Assembly (NCBI GenBank): GCA_903921135.1
Contig: CAIXOY010000026.1
Span: forward strand, 1-9,500
DNA length: 9,500 nt
DNA from: an uncultured Gammaproteobacteria bacterium
GTDB lineage: Bacteria; Pseudomonadota; Gammaproteobacteria; Pseudomonadales; UBA5518
Reading direction: 5' to 3'
Position numbers and translations under genes: made by a program. How positions within the stretch are numbered: position 1 is the first letter of the stretch; each line of letters begins with the position of its first letter. Positions 1 through 5,420 of this stretch are shown here, piece after piece. The notes under the pieces were generated by a model. It was not told where the DNA came from, searched no databases, and saw nothing but the letters and a program-made list of their open reading frames with translations.

Positions 1-664
1 CATGATGACAACCGCGGCCGGCACGCTCACCGCGAGCAAGGTGCTGGTGCTGGGCGCCGGCGTGGCAGGGCTGCAAGCCATCGCCACCGCCAAGCGCCTC
101 GGCGCGGCCGTCGAGGGCTACGACATCCGCCCCGAAGTGGCCGAGCAGGTGAAGAGCGTGGGCGGCAAATTCGTGGATCTGGGCCTCACCGCAGAATCCG
201 ACAAGAGCGGCTACGCCAAGGCCGTGTCGGAAGACTTCCTCGCCCGCCAGCAAGAGGCTCTCGCACACTACGTGCGCGCAGCCGACGTGCTGATCACCAC
301 CGCGCAGGTCCCGGGCCGCCGTGCACCGCTCCTCGTGACCGCTGCCATGCAGAAGGGCATGAAGCCAGGCTCGGTGGTGGTGGATCTTGCCGCCGAATCC
401 GGTGGCAACTGCGAACTCATCGAGGCCGGCAAGAGCATTATCGTGGACGGCGTCACCATGATCGGCCCGGTCAACCTGGTGTCGGAACTCGCCTTCCACT
501 CGAGCCAGCTTTACAGCCGCAACGTCGTCAACTTCGTGCTGAACCTCTGCACGAAGGAAGGCGCGATTGCCGACAAGGACGACGACCTGGTGCGCGAGAC
601 CCGCGTCACGCGGGACGGCGTGATCTGCCACGACCGCGTCAAGCACGTGCTTGGCATCCACTGA
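1..664 (+). CDS. pntAA: NAD(P) transhydrogenase subunit alpha, part 1 (NAD-binding), 5' truncated
   Basis: This is the C-terminal part of the soluble NAD(H)-binding domain I of the proton-translocating transhydrogenase. The enzyme transfers hydride between NADH and NADP+ coupled to proton entry. About 220 residues are visible. The family's split alpha-1 subunit is about 370-380 residues, so the true start lies before the window and the ATG at position 2 is probably internal. The Rossmann motif GAGVAGLQAI is at about residues 18-27 from that ATG, followed by a GYDIRPEV segment typical of the alanine dehydrogenase/PNT C-terminal fold. Later come TTAQVPGRRAP and VVVDLAAESGGN, both characteristic of PntA. 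The gene ends before any membrane helix, and the membrane part is encoded by the next gene, as in other split-alpha operons. A GAGGA ribosome site overlaps its stop and serves pntAB, 9 bp downstream, so the two are co-transcribed. I am sure of the family. Confidence 0.95.
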   Translation, partial: MMTTAAGTLTASKVLVLGAGVAGLQAIATAKRLGAAVEGYDIRPEVAEQVKSVGGKFVDLGLTAESDKSGYAKAVSEDFLARQQEALAHYVRAADVLITTAQVPGRRAPLLVTAAMQKGMKPGSVVVDLAAESGGNCELIEAGKSIIVDGVTMIGPVNLVSELAFHSSQLYSRNVVNFVLNLCTKEGAIADKDDDLVRETRVTRDGVICHDRVKHVLGIH

Positions 665-673
665 GGACTATCC

Positions 674-979
674 ATGTCACCCGTTGAGACACAAACCATC
701 TACGGCATGTACGTGTTCATGCTGTCAGCAATCATCGGTTATTACGTCATTCACAAGGTCCCCGCGCTGCTGCATACGCCGCTGATGGCCGCCACCAACG
801 CGATCTCGGCGATCGCGGTGGTGGGTGCGCTACTCGTGACGGGCGGCAGCCAGAGCACCGCCACCACGATCATCGGCACGATCGCGATCGCCTCGGCCGT
901 CACCAACGTGGTTGGCGGCTTCCTGATCACTGACCGCATGCTCAAGATGTTCAACAGCCGGAAGAAGGGTGGCAAATGA
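674..979 (+). CDS. pntAB: NAD(P) transhydrogenase subunit alpha, part 2 (membrane)
   Basis: This small membrane subunit (101 aa) corresponds to the C-terminal transmembrane segment of a full-length PntA such as that of E. coli. It forms part of the proton channel of the inner-membrane transhydrogenase together with PntB. Three hydrophobic helices are visible at about residues 9-27, 36-57 and 62-86, and the tail is short and basic (SRKKGGK), as expected for a cytoplasmic end. The segment HTPLMAATNAISAI near residues 34-47 is a recognisable family signature. The ATG at 674 has a GAGGA ribosome site 6 nt upstream, overlapping the pntAA stop. The stop overlaps the pntB start in an ATGA tetranucleotide, which indicates translational coupling and an obligate operon. 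Length is normal for the split form. Confidence 0.95.
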   Translation: MSPVETQTIYGMYVFMLSAIIGYYVIHKVPALLHTPLMAATNAISAIAVVGALLVTGGSQSTATTIIGTIAIASAVTNVVGGFLITDRMLKMFNSRKKGGK

Positions 980-2352
980 GTACTCCAGCCTTTATCCAGC
1001 TGATATACCTCGGGGCTGCAGCCCTTTTCATCTTCGGCCTCAAGGCCATGAGCTCGCCGCGCAGCGCGCGGCTGGGCATGCTGCTCGCAGCGGGCGGCAT
1101 GGCTGCCGCCATGTGCGGCACCCTGCTCGACCCGAGCATCACCGCCTTCGGGTGGATTGCGATTGGCGTGCTGGTGGGTACTGCCCTCGGCGCCTACATC
1201 GCGATCGTCACGCCGATGACGCATATGCCCCAACGAACCGCACTGTCGCACGCCTTCGGCGCGTTGGCGGCGGCTCTTGTGGGTGTCGCGCACCACATCG
1301 ACCATGGAGAGTCGATGACGGTGATCACCCGAAGTGCGCTCACCTTCGAGGTGCTGCTCGGCTCTCTGACGGTCACGGGAAGCCTGCTCGCCTTCGCCAA
1401 GCTACAGGGCTGGGTGAAGGGAAGCCCCATGGTGATCGAAGGCCAGAACGTCATCACCTTTGCGCTCCTCGGCGTGATGACCGTGCTGATGCTGTATTGC
1501 ATCGTCGAGCCGAACGCGACCTGGGCCTTCTACCTGATGGCACTGCTGGCGCTGCTGTTCGGCATCACGCTGGTGGCACCCATCGGCGCGGCCGACATGC
1601 CGGTGGTGATTGCGCTGTTGAACAGTTACGCCGGTCTCGCGGCCTCCGCCACGGGCTTCGCGCTCGAGAACAACATCCTGATCGTTGCCGGCGCTCTGGA
1701 CGGCGCCTCGGGCCTGATCCTCGCGTTCCTGATGAGCAAGGCGATGAACCGCCCGCTCATGAACGTGATCTTCGGCCGCATCGAGGTGGGTACGGCAGCG
1801 AGCGACGAGGAGGTCTACGGCGGCAAGGTGCGCTCCACCACCGGAGAAGAGTTCGCGATGCTGCTCGGCGATGCCCAGCGCGTGGTGATCGTGCCCGGCT
1901 ACGGCATGGCCGTATCGCAGGCGCAGCACGCTGTACGTGACCTGTACCTCCTGCTCGAGAAGCGCGGCGCCACCGTGGAGTTCGCGATCCACCCGGTAGC
2001 AGGCCGGATGCCCGGCCACATGAACGTACTGCTCGCCGAGGCGGACATTCCCTATGACCGCATGATCGAGATGGACGCGATCAACCCCACCTTCGAAACG
2101 GTAGACGTGGCGGTCGTGATCGGTGCAAACGATGTGGTGAACCCCGATGCTCGCGCTGCCGACAGCCCGATCGCAGGCATGCCGATCCTCGATGTGGACA
2201 AGGCGCGCATGGTCATCGTGGTGAAGCGCAGCATGAGCCCGGGCTTCGCCGGCATCCCCAATCCGCTCTTCGCCAACGAGAACACGCTCATGTACTTCCA
2301 GGACGCCCAGGCCGGCATTCTGGAGGTCGTGCGCGAGGTGAAAGCGCTCTGA
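976..2352 (+). CDS. pntB: NAD(P) transhydrogenase subunit beta
   Basis: This is the beta subunit (458 aa, full length for the family) of the inner-membrane transhydrogenase. The first ~270 residues are a run of hydrophobic helices that carry the proton path. His92 in TALSHAFG aligns with E. coli PntB His91, which is implicated in proton translocation. The conserved IGAADMPVVIALLNSYAG stretch follows at about residues 201-218. The C-terminal ~170 residues form the NADP(H)-binding domain III: GYGMAV at 308-313 is the dinucleotide loop, followed by HPVAGRMPGHMNVLLAEA, VVIGANDVVNP and the late KRSMSPGFAGIPNPLF lid-like segment. All expected landmarks are present, so the enzyme should be functional. 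The ATG overlaps the pntAB stop by 4 nt, with a purine-rich GGGTGG just upstream. The gene closes the operon and is followed by a strong hairpin. Physiologically the enzyme supplies NADPH from NADH under a proton gradient. Confidence 0.97.
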   Translation: MSTPAFIQLIYLGAAALFIFGLKAMSSPRSARLGMLLAAGGMAAAMCGTLLDPSITAFGWIAIGVLVGTALGAYIAIVTPMTHMPQRTALSHAFGALAAALVGVAHHIDHGESMTVITRSALTFEVLLGSLTVTGSLLAFAKLQGWVKGSPMVIEGQNVITFALLGVMTVLMLYCIVEPNATWAFYLMALLALLFGITLVAPIGAADMPVVIALLNSYAGLAASATGFALENNILIVAGALDGASGLILAFLMSKAMNRPLMNVIFGRIEVGTAASDEEVYGGKVRSTTGEEFAMLLGDAQRVVIVPGYGMAVSQAQHAVRDLYLLLEKRGATVEFAIHPVAGRMPGHMNVLLAEADIPYDRMIEMDAINPTFETVDVAVVIGANDVVNPDARAADSPIAGMPILDVDKARMVIVVKRSMSPGFAGIPNPLFANENTLMYFQDAQAGILEVVREVKAL

Positions 2353-2358
2353 GAGACT

Positions 2359-2388
2359 GCGCGGGGGTCGGAGCGCCGGCCCCCGCGC
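2359..2388 (+). terminator. Strong hairpin after pntB, probable end of pnt operon
   Basis: A perfect 9-bp GC stem pairs GCGCGGGGG (2359-2367) with CCCCCGCGC (2380-2388). It extends inward by a T-G pair and three more GC pairs to a 4-nt AGCG loop. It begins 6 nt after the pntB stop. No T-run follows, so it is not a textbook intrinsic terminator. It may stop transcription with Rho, or protect the 3' end of the pnt message. The position just before a candidate promoter for the next gene supports a transcription boundary. Confidence 0.55.
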
Positions 2389-2404
2389 ACATCCGCCTGC
2401 GGGG

Positions 2405-2432
2405 TACACAGCCCCGGTCTTGCACGTACAAT
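2405..2432 (+). promoter_or_regulatory. Candidate sigma70 promoter for the KASIII-like gene
   Basis: A good -10 element TACAAT (2427-2432, 5 of 6 matches to TATAAT) lies 16 bp after a weak -35-like TACACA (2405-2410, 4 of 6). Transcription would start near 2439, leaving a leader of about 28 nt with an AGGCGG ribosome site at 2451-2456 before the ATG at 2467. It sits between the pnt hairpin and the gene, where a promoter is expected. Called by eye only. Confidence 0.45.
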
Positions 2433-2466
2433 CCGCCGCTCAATTCCTTCAGGCGGAAACCCCCCG

Positions 2467-3591
2467 ATGCATCCCGTGTTCATCACCGGCACCGGGCTAT
2501 TCACGCCCGCGCAAAGCATCTCGAACGCCGAACTTGTCGAGGCCTTCAACGCCTACGCGCTGCGCTGGAACGCGGAGAACGCAGCGGCGATCGCAGATGG
2601 CACTATCCAGGCCATTCAGCCCTCGAGCGAGGGTTTCATCGAAAAAGCTTCCGGCATCGGTGCACGCTTCGTGATCGACAAGTCAGGCTTGCTCGATCCG
2701 GAACGTATGTGCCCGAACATCCCGGAGAGACCCGACGACCAGCCCTCCCTGCAGTGCGAGATGTCCGTGGCCGCCGCAACGCAAGCGCTGGCCCAGGCCG
2801 GCCGCAGCACGGCAGACGTGGACGCCGTTATCGTGGCCTGCTCCAACCTGCAGCGCGCCTATCCGGCCGTGGCCATCGAGGTACAGACCGCGCTCGGCAT
2901 CACGGGCTTTGCCTTCGACATGAACGTGGCCTGCTCCTCGGCGACCTTCGGCATCGACCTCGCCCGCTCCCAGGTGCAGTCGGGTTCGGCCCGCGCGGTG
3001 CTAGTGATCAGCCCCGAGATCTGCTCCGGCCACCTCGAGTGGCGCGACCGGGATTGCCATTTCATCTTCGGCGATGCCTGCACGGCCGTGCTGGTGGAGC
3101 GGGAGCCCTCGCCCTCTGCCGTGGCACCCTTCCGTATCGTGGATTCGCGGCTGAAGACCACCTTCTCGAACAACATCCGCAACAACTTCGGATTCCTCAA
3201 CCGCGCGGATCCCTCGGGCATCGGCGCGCGCGACAAGCTCTTCCGGCAGGACGGGCGCAAGGTGTTCAAGGAAGTCTGTCCGATGGTGGCCGAGATCATC
3301 CTCGCGCAGCTGGGCGAACTGGCTATTGGCGTCGAATCGGTGCGGCGCTTCTGGCTGCACCAGGCCAACCTGAACATGAACCAGCTGATCAGCCGTCGCG
3401 TGCTCGGCCGCGAGCCCGAGCCCGCTGAGACGCCCGTGATCCTCGACCGCTACGCAAACACCAGCTCCGCCGGCTCGATCATCGCCTTCCACCAGTACCG
3501 GGAAGACATGAAACCGGGCGAGCGCGGCGTGATCTGCTCTTTCGGCGCAGGTTATTCGGTGGGGAGCGTGGTGGTGGAGCGCGCGGGCTGA
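2467..3591 (+). CDS. Beta-ketoacyl-ACP synthase III family protein (long form)
   Basis: This is a thiolase-fold condensing enzyme of the FabH/KASIII type (374 aa). Such enzymes join an acyl-CoA primer to malonyl-ACP by decarboxylative condensation in the cytoplasm. The full Cys-His-Asn triad is present: Cys156 in NVACSSATFG, His298 in WLHQANLNMNQ and Asn331 in YANTSSAGS. The glycine-rich C-terminal FGAGYSVGSVVVER is also typical. The protein is about 55 residues longer than E. coli FabH (317 aa). The extra length is mostly in the N-terminal half, around residues 27-98 before the QCEMSVAAATQAL helix. This resembles the long KASIII group that includes P. aeruginosa PA3286, reported to feed octanoyl-CoA from beta-oxidation into fatty acid synthesis. 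I infer a medium-chain acyl-CoA primer, which the sequence alone does not prove. The gene stands alone, without acpP, fabD or fabG beside it, so it is unlikely to be the main FabH. It has its own candidate promoter and an AGGCGG ribosome site, and is convergent with recX. Confidence 0.85.
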   Translation: MHPVFITGTGLFTPAQSISNAELVEAFNAYALRWNAENAAAIADGTIQAIQPSSEGFIEKASGIGARFVIDKSGLLDPERMCPNIPERPDDQPSLQCEMSVAAATQALAQAGRSTADVDAVIVACSNLQRAYPAVAIEVQTALGITGFAFDMNVACSSATFGIDLARSQVQSGSARAVLVISPEICSGHLEWRDRDCHFIFGDACTAVLVEREPSPSAVAPFRIVDSRLKTTFSNNIRNNFGFLNRADPSGIGARDKLFRQDGRKVFKEVCPMVAEIILAQLGELAIGVESVRRFWLHQANLNMNQLISRRVLGREPEPAETPVILDRYANTSSAGSIIAFHQYREDMKPGERGVICSFGAGYSVGSVVVERAG

Positions 3592-3601
3592 GGGTTCGCG
3601 C

Positions 3602-3623
3602 GTTGCGGTAGACGCACCGCGGC
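3602..3623. terminator. Possible two-way hairpin between convergent KASIII-like gene and recX
   Basis: GCGGT (3605-3609) pairs with ACCGC (3616-3620) around a 6-nt loop. The plus-strand transcript can extend the stem by two G-U pairs and one G-C pair. It occupies the 36-nt gap between two convergent stop codons, where a shared terminator is expected. The stem is short and no T-run follows on either strand, so the call is weak. Confidence 0.3.
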
Positions 3624-3627
3624 CGGT

Positions 3628-4116
3628 TCAGTCTTCGCGTGGGTCGCGCAGCGCGCGGCGGATCTGTTCGGTGCTGAAGCCGCGCGTCTGCAGATGACGG
3701 GCTTGGCGCTGCCACTCTGCCGACGATGCCGGAGCCTCCTCGCCGAAGCGTCGCGCCCGGATGCGTCGCAGCAGCTCCACCCATTCCCCTGACTTTGGCT
3801 CAACACAGGCCTCTGCAATCTCCGCGTCCACGCCCTTCTGGGCGAGTTCGTGGAGGATGCGCTGCGGGCCGTGACCACGGTTGCGGTGCATGCGGACGAA
3901 GGCTTCGGCGAACCGCCCGTCGTCCAGAAGGCCTTCGGACTGCAAGCGCTCGAGCTCTTCGTCGAGTTGCGGGGCAGTGCCCAATTTCTGGAGGAGTTTT
4001 TCGCGCAGTTCGCGGGTGCTGTGCTCGCGGCGTGCGAGCAGATCCAGCGCCGCCCGGCGGATGACGGGCCCGTCGGCCGGCGCCGAGGTATCCGCACGCT
4101 TTCTGCGCAAGGACAC
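3628..4116 (-). CDS. recX: Recombination regulatory protein RecX
   Basis: RecX binds the RecA filament in the cytoplasm and limits its extension and activity. The family pattern of helical repeats is clear: AALDLLARREHSTRELREKL near the N-terminus, then LLDDGRFAEAFVRMHRNRGHGPQRILHELAQKGV, and WQRQARHLQTRGFSTEQIRRAL near the C-terminus. I chose a GTG start at 4116 (VSLRRKRADTS), which gives 162 aa, the usual RecX length. The open frame runs further upstream to 4383, but that part would lie inside recA in another frame and reads as low-complexity Arg/Pro/Ser, so it is not coding. No strong ribosome site precedes the GTG. The gene begins 31 nt after the recA stop on the same strand, so it is most likely read through from the recA promoter and induced with it under SOS control. 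The exact start is less sure than the identity. Confidence 0.9.
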   Translation of the reverse strand: MSLRRKRADTSAPADGPVIRRAALDLLARREHSTRELREKLLQKLGTAPQLDEELERLQSEGLLDDGRFAEAFVRMHRNRGHGPQRILHELAQKGVDAEIAEACVEPKSGEWVELLRRIRARRFGEEAPASSAEWQRQARHLQTRGFSTEQIRRALRDPRED

Positions 4117-4126
4117 GGTGGCGATT

Positions 4127-4143
4127 CCGGCCGAAGGGCCCGG
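4127..4143 (-). promoter_or_regulatory. Small hairpin in the recA-recX gap
   Basis: On the plus strand CCGGCC (4127-4132) pairs with GGC-C-CGG (4137-4143), with one bulged C and a GAAG loop (CTTC in the transcript). It lies wholly in the 31-nt gap between recA and recX. In E. coli a hairpin between these genes acts as a leaky terminator that keeps RecX far below RecA, and this element could do the same. No T-run follows. Confidence 0.35.
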
Positions 4144-4147
4144 GGGC

Positions 4148-5194
4148 TCAGGCTTTCTCGGGTTTCTCGGGTTTTTCGGGCTTCTCGGGCTTCTCGGCGG
4201 CCTCGCCCTGCGCGAGTGCCTTTGCACGGACCTCGCCCTCAAGGATGGCGGCAACCTCGGCGTTCTCGAGGAGGTAGCGGCAGGCATTGGCCTTGCCCTG
4301 GCCGATACGGTCTCCCTTGTACGAGTACCAGGCGCCGGACTTCTCGACGATACCCATCTTGCTGCCGATATCGACGATCTCACCCATGCGGTTGATGCCC
4401 TTGCCGTAGAGGATGTCGAACTCGGTCTCGCGGAAAGGCGGCGCGACCTTGTTTTTCACGACCTTGACGCGGGTTTCGCTGCCTGTGACCTCGTCGCCCT
4501 CCTTCACGGCACCGATACGGCGGATATCGAGCCGCACGGAGGCGTAGAACTTCAGGGCGTTGCCACCCGTGGTGGTTTCCGGCGAGCCGAACATCACACC
4601 GATCTTCATGCGGATCTGGTTGATGAAGATCACGAGCGTATTGGAACGGTTGATGTTGCCCGTGATCTTGCGCAGCGCCTGGCTCATGAGACGCGCCTGC
4701 AGGCCTACGTGGGTGTCGCCCATCTCGCCCTCGATCTCGGCGCGGGGCGTGAGCGCAGCGACGGAGTCGACGACCACGACGTCCACCGCGCCCGAGCGTA
4801 CGAGCATGTCGACGACCTCAAGGGCCTGCTCGCCGGTGTCGGGCTGGGAGACGATGAGGTCTTCGACATTGACGCCCAGCTTTTCGGCATAGCCGGGGTC
4901 AAGGGCGTGCTCGGCGTCGATGAAGGCGGCGGTGCCGCCCATCTTCTGGCATTCGGCGATAACGGATAGGGTGAGCGTGGTTTTGCCGGAGGATTCCGGG
5001 CCGTAGATCTCGACGACCCTGCCCTTGGGCAGGCCACCGATACCGAGGGCGATGTCGAGTCCGAGAGAACCGGTGGAGATGGCCGGTATCGACTCATGCT
5101 GCCGGTCTCCCATGCGCATCACGGTGCCCTTGCCGAACTGGCGCTCGATCTGGGCAAGCGCGGCATCAAGGGCTTTTTGCTTGTTCGCGTCCAT
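4148..5194 (-). CDS. recA: Recombinase RecA
   Basis: RecA forms filaments on single-stranded DNA, catalyses strand exchange and triggers LexA self-cleavage. At 348 aa it has normal length. Walker A GPESSGKT is at residues 65-72, and Walker B VDVVVVDS ends with Asp143-Ser144. The L2 DNA-binding loop region carries MKIGVMFGSPETTTGGN (about 197-212), preceded by FINQIR with the allosteric Gln193. The N-terminal QKALDAALAQIERQFGKG polymerisation helix is intact. The ATG at 5194 has an excellent AAGGAAG ribosome site 5 nt upstream. The C-terminus is unusual. Instead of the acidic tail of E. coli RecA, it ends in four EKP triplets plus EKA (residues 334-348), encoded by 9-bp tandem repeats with nearly balanced charge. 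Upstream is a LexA box, so the gene is SOS-inducible. recX follows on the same strand. Confidence 0.98.
   Translation of the reverse strand: MDANKQKALDAALAQIERQFGKGTVMRMGDRQHESIPAISTGSLGLDIALGIGGLPKGRVVEIYGPESSGKTTLTLSVIAECQKMGGTAAFIDAEHALDPGYAEKLGVNVEDLIVSQPDTGEQALEVVDMLVRSGAVDVVVVDSVAALTPRAEIEGEMGDTHVGLQARLMSQALRKITGNINRSNTLVIFINQIRMKIGVMFGSPETTTGGNALKFYASVRLDIRRIGAVKEGDEVTGSETRVKVVKNKVAPPFRETEFDILYGKGINRMGEIVDIGSKMGIVEKSGAWYSYKGDRIGQGKANACRYLLENAEVAAILEGEVRAKALAQGEAAEKPEKPEKPEKPEKA
4151..4195 (-). repeat. 9-bp tandem repeat encoding the EKP tail of RecA
   Basis: Five 9-bp units of the form GAG-AAR-CCC (one starts GAA, and the last ends GCC instead of CCC) run up to the recA stop codon. 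They encode (Glu-Lys-Pro)x4-Glu-Lys-Ala. Units differ only at wobble positions apart from the last codon, which suggests recent duplication or slippage. Confidence 0.9.
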
Positions 5195-5199
5195 AGCTG

Positions 5200-5206
5200 C
5201 TTCCTT
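5200..5206 (-). promoter_or_regulatory. Ribosome binding site of recA
   Basis: AAGGAAG on the minus strand lies 5 nt before the recA ATG. It is the strongest Shine-Dalgarno match in the window and fits a highly expressed gene. It fixes the start at 5194. Confidence 0.8.
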
Positions 5207-5232
5207 AACTGTGACGGGTGTGGATGAACCAG

Positions 5233-5252
5233 GCCTGTATATTCAAACAGTA
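5233..5252. promoter_or_regulatory. LexA (SOS) operator upstream of recA
   Basis: The core CTG-TATATTCAAA-CAG (5235-5250) matches the gammaproteobacterial LexA consensus CTG-N10-CAG, with the usual A/T-rich centre and a TA flank on the recA-distal side (ACAGTA). On the recA strand it reads CTGTTTGAATATACAG. It lies about 40-58 nt before the recA ATG and would cover the predicted transcription start, so LexA binding should block recA until DNA damage. It could also affect the divergent hydroxylase gene, but that start is about 170 bp away. Confidence 0.85.
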
Positions 5253-5279
5253 TCATGAAGAAATAGCCAGCCCTGGCAA
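5252..5279 (-). promoter_or_regulatory. Candidate recA promoter
   Basis: On the minus strand TTGCCA (5279-5274, 5 of 6 to TTGACA) is followed after 16 bp by CATGAT (5257-5252, 4 of 6 to TATAAT). Transcription would start around 5245, inside the LexA box, which makes good regulatory sense. An alternative -10, TATACA, lies inside the box but lacks a good -35. Confidence 0.45.
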
Positions 5280-5323
5280 CGGCCGTCCGCATGCATCCTT
5301 GCAGGGGCGGGGGAACGGCCGTC
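5278..5323. repeat. Pair of identical palindromic sites in the recA/hydroxylase divergent region
   Basis: The 10-mer AACGGCCGTC occurs at 5278-5287 and again at 5314-5323, a repeat period of 36 bp. Each copy contains the perfect palindrome ACGGCCGT. The first abuts the candidate recA -35 element, and the second ends 8 bp before the candidate -10 of the hydroxylase gene. A third ACGGCCGTC lies at 5452-5460, early in the hydroxylase coding region. The two intergenic copies could also pair with each other as a hairpin. The arrangement resembles paired operators, but no known regulator is implied. Confidence 0.5.
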
Positions 5324-5331
5324 GGCGACAC

Positions 5332-5337
5332 TATACT
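5332..5337 (+). promoter_or_regulatory. Candidate -10 element for the hydroxylase gene
   Basis: TATACT (5 of 6 to TATAAT) lies about 84 nt before the ATG at 5421, giving a leader of roughly 77 nt. No convincing -35 is present at 16-18 bp, where the sequence is G-rich, so activation by a regulator at the nearby palindrome is possible. The rest of the leader (5338-5420) shows no clear ribosome site. Confidence 0.35.
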
Positions 5338-5420
5338 GCAAGCCCGCGGCACGCCAGAACAGCGGCATCGCAAGGGTATCCGGCGCCCGCCTGCCCCCAT
5401 CAACAGAGCCACGCATCACC

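Noticed and set aside
969..1940. 323-aa plus-strand open frame overlapping pntAB end and pntB
   Set aside because: It lies in another frame of pntB and reads as Arg/Gly/His-rich low complexity with no family motif, typical of a shadow frame in GC-rich DNA.
1402..2409. 335-aa minus-strand open frame antisense to pntB
   Set aside because: His/Arg/Val-rich composition and no motif. The sense strand carries a well-conserved pntB.
4151..4195. 9-bp repeats as a CRISPR-like or intergenic repeat array
   Set aside because: Units are contiguous without spacers and are in-frame codons of RecA, so this is a coding microsatellite.
4117..4383. N-terminal extension of recX into recA
   Set aside because: It would overlap recA in another frame, and the predicted residues are low-complexity Arg/Ser/Pro. 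RecX proteins are about 150-165 aa, which fits the GTG start at 4116.
3881..4969. 362-aa plus-strand open frame antisense to recA/recX
   Set aside because: It is antisense to two well-conserved genes, and its composition mirrors their codon bias.
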